A stretch of 64,000 bases of DNA from Peptostreptococcus canis (GCF_014229965.1 NZ_JABGBW010000001.1:201769-265768), one strand, 5' to 3'; positions 54,084-63,213 are shown, numbered from the stretch's first letter. The notes: generated from the sequence alone by a model not told the origin. A program made the numbers and translations.

Positions 54084-55451
54084 TTGAGAATAGTGGTAAT
54101 TGGTGGCGGTAAGGTAGGTAAAAAGATTTCTGAGCAACTGTCACAAGAAGCTCATGATGTAACTGTTATAGAGAAAAATTTAGAAGTAATCAATAAAATT
54201 AATTCACATCAAGATGTGGCTTGTATATGTGGTGATGCAATAGATTATGAAGTCCAAAAAGAAGCGGGTATAGAATCTGCAGATTTAGTAATAGGTTGCA
54301 CATCTTCTGATGAGACAAATATGTTTTCGTGTCTTTTTGCGAAAAAATTTGGGGCAAAAAATACGATTGCAAGAGTAAGAAATCCGGCATATTATAATCA
54401 GCTTAACTATATAAGAGATGAGTTAGGGTTAAGTATGGTAATAAATCCTGAATTTGTAGCAGCTAATGAAATTTCAAGAATTATAAGATTTCCATCAGCA
54501 ATAAAGGTAGAAACTTTTGCCAAGGGAAAAGTAGAATTATTAGAATTTAAGTTATACAAGGAATCCCCGCTAGTAGGGAAATCTTTGTATGAGATAAGAA
54601 ATTCATTCAATGTAAAATTTCTAATTTGTGCCTTACAGAGAAATAGTGAGGTAATTATACCAAAAGGAAATATTATTCTTCAAGAGGGAGATAAGCTGAA
54701 TATAGCTGCCTCACATGAGAATTTAGAGATATTTTTAAAGAAAATTGGTGGTTTGAAAAGAAAAATAAGAACGGTTATGGTAATTGGAGCTGGAAAGATT
54801 ACATACTATCTTTGTAAGACACTGCAAAATATTAATATAAAAGTTAAAGTGATAGAAAAAGATATGAATGCTTGTAATAGATTGGTTGAATTATTGCCAG
54901 ATATAGATGTTATTCATGGAGATGGTACGGATAAACAATTACTCGAAGAAGAAGGCATTGATGATGTTGATGCTTTTGTATCTTTAACTGGAATGGATGA
55001 AGAAAATATAATACTTTCTATGTTTGCAAATTCGAAAAATGTATCAAAGGTAATTACAAAATTAAGTCAGTCGACATTTGAAAACTTAACCGATTCATTT
55101 AATTTAGATACTGTAATATCCCCAAAAGATTTGACAAGTAATATTATTTTAAGATATGTAAAAGGTATGAACAATTCTATGGGAAGTAAACTTAATTGTT
55201 TATATAGAATTATAAATGATAGAGTTGAAGTTTTGGAGTTTACTGTGGTAAAAGGGTGTAAGATAGCAGATATTCCCCTTGCGCAATTAAAAATTAGAAA
55301 CGATATATTAGTTGCATGTATAGTTAGAGAGGGAAAAATAATAATTCCTGAAGGAAATGATTATATTAGTGAAGGAGATAACATAATTATAGTAACTTCA
55401 AGTTTAAATATTAGTGATGTTGAAGATATTGTAGTTAGTGTTGATAAGTAG
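54084..55451 (+). CDS. trkA: Trk potassium uptake regulatory subunit
   Basis: A peripheral NAD-binding protein of about 455 residues with two RCK modules. Each module has a Rossmann start (IVVIGGGKVGKKI near residue 2 and VMVIGAGKITYYL in the middle) followed by a TrkA-C domain (about 135-220 and 365-455). It gates the TrkH channel in response to nucleotides. TTG 54084 is taken as the start because AGGAGGA lies 7 bases ahead and the product then begins MRIVVIGGG. An ATG at 54054 would place that site inside the gene. trkH follows 8 bp downstream. Confidence 0.92.
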   Translation: MRIVVIGGGKVGKKISEQLSQEAHDVTVIEKNLEVINKINSHQDVACICGDAIDYEVQKEAGIESADLVIGCTSSDETNMFSCLFAKKFGAKNTIARVRNPAYYNQLNYIRDELGLSMVINPEFVAANEISRIIRFPSAIKVETFAKGKVELLEFKLYKESPLVGKSLYEIRNSFNVKFLICALQRNSEVIIPKGNIILQEGDKLNIAASHENLEIFLKKIGGLKRKIRTVMVIGAGKITYYLCKTLQNINIKVKVIEKDMNACNRLVELLPDIDVIHGDGTDKQLLEEEGIDDVDAFVSLTGMDEENIILSMFANSKNVSKVITKLSQSTFENLTDSFNLDTVISPKDLTSNIILRYVKGMNNSMGSKLNCLYRIINDRVEVLEFTVVKGCKIADIPLAQLKIRNDILVACIVREGKIIIPEGNDYISEGDNIIIVTSSLNISDVEDIVVSVDK

Positions 55452-55459
55452 AGGAAAAA

Positions 55460-56911
55460 ATGAATTATGAAATGATGGTCTATATACTTATGAATATATC
55501 GAAAATAGAGGGAATGCTTCTTCTTATTCCAACAATCGTTTCGCTGATATACGGTGAACATGATGTTGCTAAGAAAATAGGCTTACTTGCTGTATTCTTT
55601 ATATTAGTAGGGTATATATTTACGATGAAAAAGCCTAGAAAAATTGATATTTTTGCAAAGGACGGAATATTAATAGTAGGTATTGCTTGGATTATATTTT
55701 CGATAATAGGTTCTCTTCCATTTTATATAACAGGAAGTATACCAAGTTTTATAGATGCTTTTTTTGAAACAGTGTCAGGATTCACAACTACCGGTTCAAC
55801 CATACTTGTAGATATTGAATCATTGTCTAAAGGGATATTGTTTTGGCGTTCATTTACTCATTGGATAGGAGGAATGGGAGTACTGGTATTTGTAATGGCT
55901 ATAATACCGTTGGCAGGAAGTAAATCCGTTCATATTATGAAAGCAGAAGTTCCGGGGCCTACTATGGATAAATTGGTTCCAAAGACCAAACAAACTGCAA
56001 AAATATTGTATTTTATTTACGTTGCTTTGACGTTATTTGAGATAATATTTTTGATGCTGGGAAAAATGCCACTTTTTGATAGTATAGTTCATGCTTTTTC
56101 AACAGCTGGAACGGGAGGTTTTTCCATAAAATCAGATAGCATTGGACATTATGATAGCGCCTACATTGATGGTGTAATAACAATTTTTATGATATTATTT
56201 GGGATTAATTTTAATTTATTTTATTTAGCCATATTAAATAAATTTTCAAGGATAGTAAGAAGTGAAGAATTACGTGTATATCTGATTATAATACTTACTG
56301 CAATTGTTTTGATAACCATTGATTTAAGAAATGTATATGATACAATACCGGAAGCAATAAGATATGCATCATTTCAGGTTGCTACAATAATAACCACTAC
56401 AGGTTTTATGACTACTGATTTCAATTTATGGCCTCATTTTTCCAGGTCAATATTACTTATACTTATGTTGGTAGGAGCGTGTGCCGGTTCTACTGGTGGT
56501 GGATTAAAAGTTTCAAGAGTTTTAATTATGCTAAAGCATATCAAGTTGGAATTAAAAAGAGTGATACATCCGAGAGCTGTATCAAATATAAAAATGGATG
56601 GTAAAATAATTAGTGATGATGTAATAAGGAGTGTATCTGCATATTTATTAATCTATTCATTATTATTGGTATTATCTTTTCTGATAGTATCAATTAATGA
56701 GTTCGATTTTGAAACTACTATTACCTCTATAATGACTTGTATAAATAATGTAGGGCCGGGATTTGGTGATTTGATTGGCCCAACCGGGAATTTTTCTACA
56801 TTTTCAGATCTTTCAAAAATAGTATTATCTTTAGATATGCTACTTGGAAGATTGGAAATATTCCCTATATTATTATTGTTCAGTCCAAGAATTTATAAGA
56901 GAAGATTTTAA
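55460..56911 (+). CDS. trkH: Trk potassium transporter membrane subunit
   Basis: This 483-residue polytopic channel protein of the TrkH/KtrB superfamily has four selectivity-filter repeats of the type TTTGST (FTTTGSTIL), STAGTGGFS, TTTGFM and NNVGPGFG, one per M1-P-M2 unit. The intramembrane-loop feature GSTGGGLKVSR follows the third. It imports K+ across the cytoplasmic membrane with TrkA, encoded just upstream. The operon is divergent from the betaine importer, which fits a shared osmotic role. Confidence 0.93.
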   Translation: MNYEMMVYILMNISKIEGMLLLIPTIVSLIYGEHDVAKKIGLLAVFFILVGYIFTMKKPRKIDIFAKDGILIVGIAWIIFSIIGSLPFYITGSIPSFIDAFFETVSGFTTTGSTILVDIESLSKGILFWRSFTHWIGGMGVLVFVMAIIPLAGSKSVHIMKAEVPGPTMDKLVPKTKQTAKILYFIYVALTLFEIIFLMLGKMPLFDSIVHAFSTAGTGGFSIKSDSIGHYDSAYIDGVITIFMILFGINFNLFYLAILNKFSRIVRSEELRVYLIIILTAIVLITIDLRNVYDTIPEAIRYASFQVATIITTTGFMTTDFNLWPHFSRSILLILMLVGACAGSTGGGLKVSRVLIMLKHIKLELKRVIHPRAVSNIKMDGKIISDDVIRSVSAYLLIYSLLLVLSFLIVSINEFDFETTITSIMTCINNVGPGFGDLIGPTGNFSTFSDLSKIVLSLDMLLGRLEIFPILLLFSPRIYKRRF

Positions 56912-56928
56912 TTTAGCAATCATATAAA

Positions 56929-56937
56929 TGGTATAAT
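56929..56937 (+). promoter_or_regulatory. Extended -10 promoter element before the flavoprotein reductase
   Basis: TGG-TATAAT (56929-56937) lies 92 bp before the start codon. No clear -35 box is present, as is usual for extended -10 promoters. Confidence 0.45.
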
Positions 56938-57028
56938 ATAAGTTAACATATAAATTTTATAAGTATCTGATTTCTGTTTTTTATTTATTTTTATTATAAA
57001 AAAGGTTTGTATAAAAAGGAGATAGGTT

Positions 57029-58546
57029 ATGAAAAAATATGATGCAATTTTTATTGGTACCGGAAGCGCGAATATTATACTTGAAGCTGCATTGGAAAAA
57101 GGATTGAAATGTGCACAAATTGAAGTTGGACGATTTGGCGGTACCTGTCTCACGAGGGGATGTATACCTACTAAAATAATGGTTACAGCAGCTGACTATG
57201 TTAGAAAATCAGAGGATATTCATAAAATCGGAGTGAAAGCAAGTAAGGCCGAAATTGACTGGGATAAGATGTCACAAAGAGTATGGAGTAAAATTAATGA
57301 GAGTGAAGGTTTAAAGAATTTTTACAATAAAGTCAAAAACTTAGATGTTTACGAAGGTATGGGATATTTTCTTTCTGATAGAGAGATACAAGTAGATTTA
57401 AATTCAGGCGGAAAATCTGATGTGATGAGTGCTGATAAAATATTTATAGGTGCCGGTGGCAGGACTAATGTTCCTCCAATTAAAAATCTTGAGGAGGTAG
57501 GATATATAACTTCAGAAAGTTTGTTTGGTGAAAAATATCCGGATAAACCGTACAAGAGTCTTATTATTGTAGGAGGAGGTCCAATTGGAGTCGAATTCGC
57601 CCATGTTTTTTCAGCTACCGGGACAGAAGTTAATATCATTCAGCGTAATGTAAGACTTTTACCAAAAGAAGATGAGGAGATTTCCGCTCAGATATTAAAC
57701 GACGTTGAAAAACTTGGAATTAATGTATTTTTAAACTCTGAAACGCTATCTATCAAAATAGAAAATGGCTTAAAAGTATTGAAATTTAAAAACAAAGAAA
57801 CTAAAGAGGAATTTGAAGTTAAAGGTGAGGAGATTTTGATTGCGCCGGGAATTAAATCTAATGGTGATTGGTTAAAATTGGAAAATACAAATATTAGATG
57901 TAATGAAAAAGGCTGGATAGTAACTAACGAATTTCTTGAAACCAGTGTCGACGGCATTTATGCATTTGGAGATATCAATGGTCTTGCACAGTTTAGACAT
58001 AAGGCTAATTATGAAGCTGATATATTGGCACACAATTTATTTATAGCAGAAAGTATAGATGATTACAGATTTGCAAGATATGATCTGGTTCCAGCTGTTA
58101 CATATACTTATCCTCAAGTAGCAAATGTAGGACTGACAGAAACACAGGCGAGAAATGCAGGATATGAATTGACAGTGGGAACACATCACTATTCATCTAC
58201 GGCAAAAGGATATGCCCTTGGATTTGAACCGGGAGATCCGGATGATGGTTTTATTAAAGTTGTTGCTGATAAAAATACAAAAGAATTTTTGGGAGTTCAT
58301 GCAATAGGTCCGGAAGCATCCATGCTAATTCAACCGTTTTTAAATTTAATGAATACTGGAGAGCTTAGTATTAGAGTATTAAATGAAGATATTGGTTCTG
58401 AAACGACAAATATTTTGAGGGATAAAAATCATACCAGGTATCTTCAGCCAAACTTAGTAACTACTGTAAATGAGACTATGGTGCCACATCCGGCATTGAG
58501 TGAGGTTGCAATGTGGACTCAGTATTATGTTGATTTTGATCGGTAA
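57029..58546 (+). CDS. Class I pyridine nucleotide-disulfide oxidoreductase (mycothione/dihydrolipoyl reductase-like)
   Basis: This 505-residue flavoprotein has an FAD-binding start IFIGTGSANIILEAALEKGLK, the redox disulfide GGTCLTRGCIP (two cysteines, about 40 and 45), the NAD(P) loop IIVGGGPIGVEFAHVFSATGTEV and a second FAD motif IYAFGDING. The C-terminal catalytic His-Glu is in VPHPALSEV. It is about 40 residues longer than typical lipoamide dehydrogenase and closer to mycothione/mercuric reductase relatives. There is no pyruvate dehydrogenase nearby, so it probably reduces a low-molecular-weight disulfide or quinone. It is a single-gene unit. Confidence 0.88.
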   Translation: MKKYDAIFIGTGSANIILEAALEKGLKCAQIEVGRFGGTCLTRGCIPTKIMVTAADYVRKSEDIHKIGVKASKAEIDWDKMSQRVWSKINESEGLKNFYNKVKNLDVYEGMGYFLSDREIQVDLNSGGKSDVMSADKIFIGAGGRTNVPPIKNLEEVGYITSESLFGEKYPDKPYKSLIIVGGGPIGVEFAHVFSATGTEVNIIQRNVRLLPKEDEEISAQILNDVEKLGINVFLNSETLSIKIENGLKVLKFKNKETKEEFEVKGEEILIAPGIKSNGDWLKLENTNIRCNEKGWIVTNEFLETSVDGIYAFGDINGLAQFRHKANYEADILAHNLFIAESIDDYRFARYDLVPAVTYTYPQVANVGLTETQARNAGYELTVGTHHYSSTAKGYALGFEPGDPDDGFIKVVADKNTKEFLGVHAIGPEASMLIQPFLNLMNTGELSIRVLNEDIGSETTNILRDKNHTRYLQPNLVTTVNETMVPHPALSEVAMWTQYYVDFDR

Positions 58547-58633
58547 TATATAATGTTTTGCATAAAAATTATATTGGATTATACGTGGTTTTAAATATTT
58601 CTAGTAAGAATAAAGAGTTATAAAATTAATGGA

Positions 58634-58677
58634 AAATAGCTTTCTGACTAAATTAATTTTCAGAAAGCTATTTTTTT
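58634..58677 (+). terminator. Terminator after the flavoprotein reductase
   Basis: AAATAGCTTTCTGA (58634-58647) and TCAGAAAGCTATTT (58660-58673) form a 14-bp perfect stem followed by a seven-base T-run. Confidence 0.92.
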
Positions 58678-58751
58678 ATAAATACTAAAAAATATAATTA
58701 GATTTTAAATATATAAAAATTGATATTAACGCATAAAATATGAAAAAATAC

Positions 58752-58794
58752 TTGAAATTAGTTTTTATTATGATATAATTTAGGTAAAGCTAAA
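58752..58794 (+). promoter_or_regulatory. Promoter and metalloregulator-type operator of the metal importer operon
   Basis: TTGAAA (58752-58757) and an extended -10 TGATATAAT (58771-58779) form the promoter. Overlapping the predicted start is TTTAGGTAAAGCTAAA (58779-58794), a TTTAG-N6-CTAAA dyad strongly reminiscent of DtxR/MntR/SirR-family boxes. The DtxR-type gene at the end of the operon is its likely binder. Confidence 0.65.
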
Positions 58795-58817
58795 ATTTTT
58801 TTTTAAGGAGGCTAATA

Positions 58818-59747
58818 ATGAAAAAAATACTTTCAATAATAACATTGTGTTTCGTACTTCTTATTTCCGCAGGTTGTGGAAATACTGCAAACAATGGTGG
58901 TGTGGATAATGATAAAAAAACTGTCGTTGCAACTACATCTTTTATTGCTGATATGGTGAATCAAATTGCAGGGGACAAGGTTAATGTGGAAATGGTGATT
59001 CCAGCTGGTGAAGATCCGCATCTTTATGTTGCAAAACCGGACGATTTAAATAAGATTAAAAAAGCAGATTTAGTTTTATACCATGGACTTCATTTTGAAG
59101 GAAAGATGAATGATATACTTGAAAAAAAGGGTGCGCCTGTGACTAAAAATTTTACTGAAAAAGAAGTCGGAAAAATGGAGGAAGACGGAAATCAAATAAT
59201 AGATCCTCATTTTTGGTTTGACATCAATCTTTATAAAAAAGCTGTAGATGAAGCAAGTATAAAGCTTTCTGAATTATTGCCGGATAATAAAGATGAGTTT
59301 ATGAAAAAAGCAAAAGAATATAATATGCAGTTAGATAAACTTAATGAAGAAAATAAGAAAATGTTGGATGAAATACCTGCAGAACATAGATATTTAATTA
59401 CACCACATGATGCATTTAATTATTTTTCTATAATGTATAATATAGAAGTTGTTGCACCACAAGGTGTAAGTACTGATTCAGAAATAGCAAATAAAGATAT
59501 TGAAAAAACAGCTGATTTTATAGTTAAACATAAAATTAAAGCTATATTTTCTGAAAGTACAACAAATCCTGAAAGAATGAATAAATTAAAAGAAATCGTA
59601 AAAGCAAAGGGATTTGATGTAAATGTAGTATCAGGAGAGGGAAAAGAACTTTTCTCAGATTCGTTGGCACCAACAGGTAAAGAAGGAAGTACATATATTG
59701 ATATGTATAAACACAATGTAAAATTAATATATGATAATTTAAAATAA
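58818..59747 (+). CDS. Metal ABC transporter substrate-binding lipoprotein (TroA/ZnuA family)
   Basis: This 309-residue cluster A-I binding protein has a lipobox (LLISAGC, Cys20), so it is anchored outside the membrane. Likely metal ligands lie in GEDPHLYVAKPDD, DPHFWFDI, TPHDAFNYF and the late LFSDSLAP aspartate: three histidines and one acidic residue, as in TroA/PsaA. The His-rich loop of ZnuA is absent, which favours Mn, Fe or mixed specificity over zinc only. AAGGAGG precedes the start. It is separated from the ATPase gene by a perfect hairpin. Confidence 0.9.
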   Translation: MKKILSIITLCFVLLISAGCGNTANNGGVDNDKKTVVATTSFIADMVNQIAGDKVNVEMVIPAGEDPHLYVAKPDDLNKIKKADLVLYHGLHFEGKMNDILEKKGAPVTKNFTEKEVGKMEEDGNQIIDPHFWFDINLYKKAVDEASIKLSELLPDNKDEFMKKAKEYNMQLDKLNEENKKMLDEIPAEHRYLITPHDAFNYFSIMYNIEVVAPQGVSTDSEIANKDIEKTADFIVKHKIKAIFSESTTNPERMNKLKEIVKAKGFDVNVVSGEGKELFSDSLAPTGKEGSTYIDMYKHNVKLIYDNLK

Positions 59748-59758
59748 GTATTGTATTT

Positions 59759-59786
59759 CATAGTCAGCCGATATTGGCTGACTATG
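59759..59786 (+). repeat. Perfect hairpin between the binding protein and ATPase genes
   Basis: CATAGTCAGCC (59759-59769) and GGCTGACTATG (59776-59786) form an 11-bp perfect stem with a 6-base loop and no T-run. It could protect the 3' end of the binding-protein mRNA or act as partial terminator, raising binding protein over membrane subunits. A DNA-binding role is also possible. Confidence 0.8.
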
Positions 59787-59857
59787 TCCATTTATAAAGT
59801 TATTGAAAGTAATAATTAATCGATATATAGTATTTAATTAAGATAGGAGAGATAAAT

Positions 59858-60577
59858 TTGAAAGAAAATACGATAATAAAAGTTGAAGATATGACAATGG
59901 CATATGTTGATACTCCTGTAATTTGGGATATAGATGTGGATTTTATAGAAGGATCTATAACTGCTATAATAGGTCCAAATGGAGCCGGTAAGTCAACATT
60001 ATTAAAAGGAATGATGGGTTTGATGAAACCACTTACCGGAACTACCAGATTTTGGGGAAAAAGATATGAAGATGTGAGAGAGAAAATAGCCTATGTTCCT
60101 CAAACCGAATCTGTAAATTGGGATTTTCCGATAACGGTATTGGATGTAGTTATGATGGGGCAGTATGGAAATAAAGGTGTCTTTCATAGAATTAGCAAAA
60201 AAGAAAAGGAAATGGCATACGATGCATTAACGCAAATGAAGATGGAAAAGTTTGCAGATAGACATATAGCCGATTTATCTGGCGGTCAAAAGCAAAGAGT
60301 TTTTATTGCAAGAGCCATAAATCAAAATGCTGATATTTATATCATGGATGAACCTCTAGCAGGAGTTGATAAAAATACCGAACATATAATCATGGAAAAA
60401 TTTAAAGAATTTCAAAAGCATGGTAAAACTATAATAGTGGTTCACCATGATATGAATACTTTAATAGATTATTTCGATCATGTAGTTGTAATAGACAAAG
60501 TAGTTAAAGGACAAGGAAAGTGTAGCGAGGTATTTAAAAATACAACGCCTATGGAATGGATGGCAAGGAGGAGATAA
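59858..60577 (+). CDS. Metal ABC transporter ATP-binding protein (TroB-like)
   Basis: This 239-residue cytoplasmic ATPase has Walker A GPNGAGKST, signature LSGGQKQR, Walker B IYIMDEPLAGVD and switch histidine in VVHHD. The stretch YVPQTESVNWDFPITVLDVVMMG is typical of manganese/zinc importers (MntB/TroB/ZnuC). It begins with TTG, supported by AGGAGA 7 bases upstream. The first permease follows 1 bp after its stop. Confidence 0.92.
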   Translation: MKENTIIKVEDMTMAYVDTPVIWDIDVDFIEGSITAIIGPNGAGKSTLLKGMMGLMKPLTGTTRFWGKRYEDVREKIAYVPQTESVNWDFPITVLDVVMMGQYGNKGVFHRISKKEKEMAYDALTQMKMEKFADRHIADLSGGQKQRVFIARAINQNADIYIMDEPLAGVDKNTEHIIMEKFKEFQKHGKTIIVVHHDMNTLIDYFDHVVVIDKVVKGQGKCSEVFKNTTPMEWMARRR

Positions 60578-60578
60578 A

Positions 60579-61451
60579 ATGGAAATATTGAGGAGTTATA
60601 CCTTCATTATAATTTCGATTGGTACTCTTTTTCTGGCAATTTCGTCAGCTATAATAGGATCTCTAAATCTATATAAGGGGCAAAGTTTGATAGGAGATGC
60701 AATTGGTCATTCAACTTTTCCGGGAATAGTCTTATTTTTTATGATATTTCAGACGAGAGAACCATCTATATTATTATTAGGAGCGATGTTGACTGGCGGA
60801 ATAAGTTATTTTTTGATTCAAATGTCTTCGAAATATTCCAAAGTGCGATTGGATGCCAATTTGGCTATATTTTTATCTGGTTTTTTTGGACTCGGAATGG
60901 TTTTTAAAAGTGTAATACAAGGAAATGCGAAATTTCAAGGTGCCTCTCAATCGGGGTTGGAAAATTATATTTTTGGGCAAGCTGCATATATGTTAGAAAA
61001 GGATGTCAAATTAATTATTATAGTTTCTATTATAGTTATTACATTATTTTTATTATTTAAAAAAGAAATAATTGCCTTTATCTTTGATAGAGAGTTTGCA
61101 AAGACAATAGGATTAAATACCGGTTTAATTGAATTCGTATTGCTATTAATGACAATTGCACTTGTAAGTGTAGGTTTAAAGGCTGTAGGTTCAATATTAA
61201 TAAGTTCTTTTTTGATATTGCCATGTGTATGTGCAAATCACTGGTCTAAAAAATTGAGAAATGTGTTGATTATAGCTTCGATTGTAGCCGCTTTTTCCGC
61301 AGTTTTGGGAACGTATTTTAGCTCAATACATAGGGGTTTAAGTACCGGTCCGACTATAATTCTTACAATGGGAAGTATAACACTTATTTCGATGTTGTTT
61401 GGAAAATATGGAGTGGTTGTAAATATGTTGAGATTAAGGAGTAAACAATGA
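60579..61451 (+). CDS. Metal ABC transporter permease (TroC-like)
   Basis: This 290-residue ABC-3 family permease has about eight hydrophobic helices. The motif GDAIGHSTFPGIVLFF lies near residues 38-53, and VGLKAVGSILISSFLILP is the ATPase-contacting loop. It pairs with the second permease to form the channel for Mn/Zn/Fe-type import. Its end overlaps the next gene by 4 bp (ATGA), in line with a heterodimeric TroCD-style transporter. Confidence 0.9.
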   Translation: MEILRSYTFIIISIGTLFLAISSAIIGSLNLYKGQSLIGDAIGHSTFPGIVLFFMIFQTREPSILLLGAMLTGGISYFLIQMSSKYSKVRLDANLAIFLSGFFGLGMVFKSVIQGNAKFQGASQSGLENYIFGQAAYMLEKDVKLIIIVSIIVITLFLLFKKEIIAFIFDREFAKTIGLNTGLIEFVLLLMTIALVSVGLKAVGSILISSFLILPCVCANHWSKKLRNVLIIASIVAAFSAVLGTYFSSIHRGLSTGPTIILTMGSITLISMLFGKYGVVVNMLRLRSKQ

Positions 61452-62566
61452 TAGATTCATATTTAGTATTATTAATTACATCAATATGTTGCAGTATGTT
61501 AGGTGTATTCCTTGTTCTTAGAGATATGTCTATGATAGCAGACGCCATATCACATTCAGTACTTCTTGGTATAGTGATTGCTTTCTTTATAACTCAAGAC
61601 ATAAGTTCGCCTTGGCTGATTGTAGGAGCAGGAATTTTTGGAGTTGTAACTGTGGCTGCGATAGAAATGCTTGGAAAAAGTAAGAGAATTATGAGGAGTG
61701 ATGCAGTTGGAGTTGTATTTCCTATGTTTTTTTCACTTGCCGTTATTTTAATTAGCAGATATGCAAGAAATGCTCATATTGATACGGATATAGTTTTAGT
61801 TGGGGAAGTTATTTTTGCATCACTAGACACTATTAGCATAGGGGGGATCATGCTCCCTGTGAGTTTTATAAAAGTCGGTATAGTAGCAATTATAAATTTA
61901 ATATTTATAATTGTATTTTACAAGCAGATGAAAATATCTACATTTAATCAGGAATATGCCTATTTACTGGGAATACCGGTAGCTGCTATATTTTATATCT
62001 TTATGACATTAACATCATTAACGGCAGTAGTATCATTTGATGCAGTGGGTAGCATTTTGGTTCTTTCATTTTTTATAACACCTGCGGCAACGGCATATTT
62101 GGTAGCAAAGGATTTAAAGAAAATGATATTATTAAGTACTGTTTTTTCTGTCATAAATTGTACCTTAGGAACTTTGTTAGCTGTACATTATAATGCATCA
62201 ATGTCAGGAATGTGTGCTTTTATAGGAATGTTAGTGTATTTAGCTGTTGTGGTATTTAATAAAAAGGGAGCAGTTTCAAAATATATCAACAATAAAAAAA
62301 TTCTCACAAGAGTCGTTAATGATATGTTTATTATTCATATAGGAAATCATATTAATGATGGTACAAATAAGCAGGAAAATAGGATTGATGGAATGTATAA
62401 GCATTTCAATTGGAGCAAGGATGATATTGAAAAAACAGCTGATAGTTTACTTACAAAAGGATTGATAGAAATAGCCGATAATGAATATAAATTAACTGAG
62501 CTGGGAGAAAAGCGATATAATTTTTTAAATGAGCATTATAAATTAAATAATGAGGGGGAAATTTAA
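61448..62566 (+). CDS. Metal ABC transporter permease with C-terminal winged-helix-like extension (TroD-like)
   Basis: This 372-residue protein has an ABC-3 permease domain (1 to about 280) with ADAISHSVLLGIVIAFF and SFDAVGSILVLSFFITPAATAYL. A cytoplasmic tail of about 90 residues follows (RVVNDMFIIHIGNH...YKHFNWSKDDIEKTADSLLTKGLIEIADNEYKLTELGEKRYNFLNEHY) that reads like a winged-helix domain. Treponema-type TroD proteins of similar length carry comparable tails. It shares one base with the DtxR-family gene. The tail could sense or bind DNA or partner protein; its function is unproven. Confidence 0.88.
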   Translation: MIDSYLVLLITSICCSMLGVFLVLRDMSMIADAISHSVLLGIVIAFFITQDISSPWLIVGAGIFGVVTVAAIEMLGKSKRIMRSDAVGVVFPMFFSLAVILISRYARNAHIDTDIVLVGEVIFASLDTISIGGIMLPVSFIKVGIVAIINLIFIIVFYKQMKISTFNQEYAYLLGIPVAAIFYIFMTLTSLTAVVSFDAVGSILVLSFFITPAATAYLVAKDLKKMILLSTVFSVINCTLGTLLAVHYNASMSGMCAFIGMLVYLAVVVFNKKGAVSKYINNKKILTRVVNDMFIIHIGNHINDGTNKQENRIDGMYKHFNWSKDDIEKTADSLLTKGLIEIADNEYKLTELGEKRYNFLNEHYKLNNEGEI

Positions 62567-63213
62567 TGAATTCAAGTTGGCAAGACTATATAACGGTAAT
62601 TTTTGAGCTAAATGAACTTGGGTGTAATATTAATAATAAAATGATTTCAGAGAAACTTGATATATCACCTCCTTCCGTAACAGAAATGATAAAAAAATTA
62701 AAATCGGAAGGATTGGTAGATGGTAGAAAAAGTAATTTATTTTTGACAGAAAAGGGAGTATTAGAAGCAAAAAAAATAATGTCAAAACATAGATTATGGG
62801 AGTATTTTCTTAAAAATGAATTAGGATATGATTGGGGGGAAGTGCATGAAGAAGCAAAAGCCCTTCAGTATTCCACATCAGATAAATTGATGAATAGGCT
62901 AAATAAATATTTGAAAGAACCTATCGCTTGTCCTCATGGTGGATATATTTTTATAAATAGTAATGATGATTATGATAAAAAATTGATTTCATTGTCGAAT
63001 GTAGATGAAGGAAACAGAGTGATGATAGAAAGGCTTGCAGATATAAAAGATTTATTGGAATATATGGATAGAAAAAAATTATCATTGGGAGACTTTATTT
63101 ACGTGGAAAAAATCGACAAATATGATGGAAGTATATTGATTAGAAAAGAGGATAAGTTGGAAGTTCAAATAGGTATAATTGCAGCCAAGGATATCTTTGT
63201 TTCTGAAATATAG
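62566..63213 (+). CDS. DtxR/MntR-family regulator with altered metal site
   Basis: The 215-residue protein has an N-terminal winged helix (about 5-62, SPPSVTEMIKKLKSEGL), a dimerisation/metal domain with KHRLWEYF and GEVHEEA (about 74-97), CPHGGYI (122-128), and a C-terminal SH3/FeoA-like domain (about 145-215). Compared with DtxR from memory, the ancillary-site ligands are kept (His75, Glu79, His94). The primary-site Cys/Glu, Glu and His positions read Lys98, Gln101 and Tyr102. It therefore may not be activated by metal in the classic way. It ends the importer operon and likely binds the site at 58779-58794. Confidence 0.88.
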   Translation: MNSSWQDYITVIFELNELGCNINNKMISEKLDISPPSVTEMIKKLKSEGLVDGRKSNLFLTEKGVLEAKKIMSKHRLWEYFLKNELGYDWGEVHEEAKALQYSTSDKLMNRLNKYLKEPIACPHGGYIFINSNDDYDKKLISLSNVDEGNRVMIERLADIKDLLEYMDRKKLSLGDFIYVEKIDKYDGSILIRKEDKLEVQIGIIAAKDIFVSEI

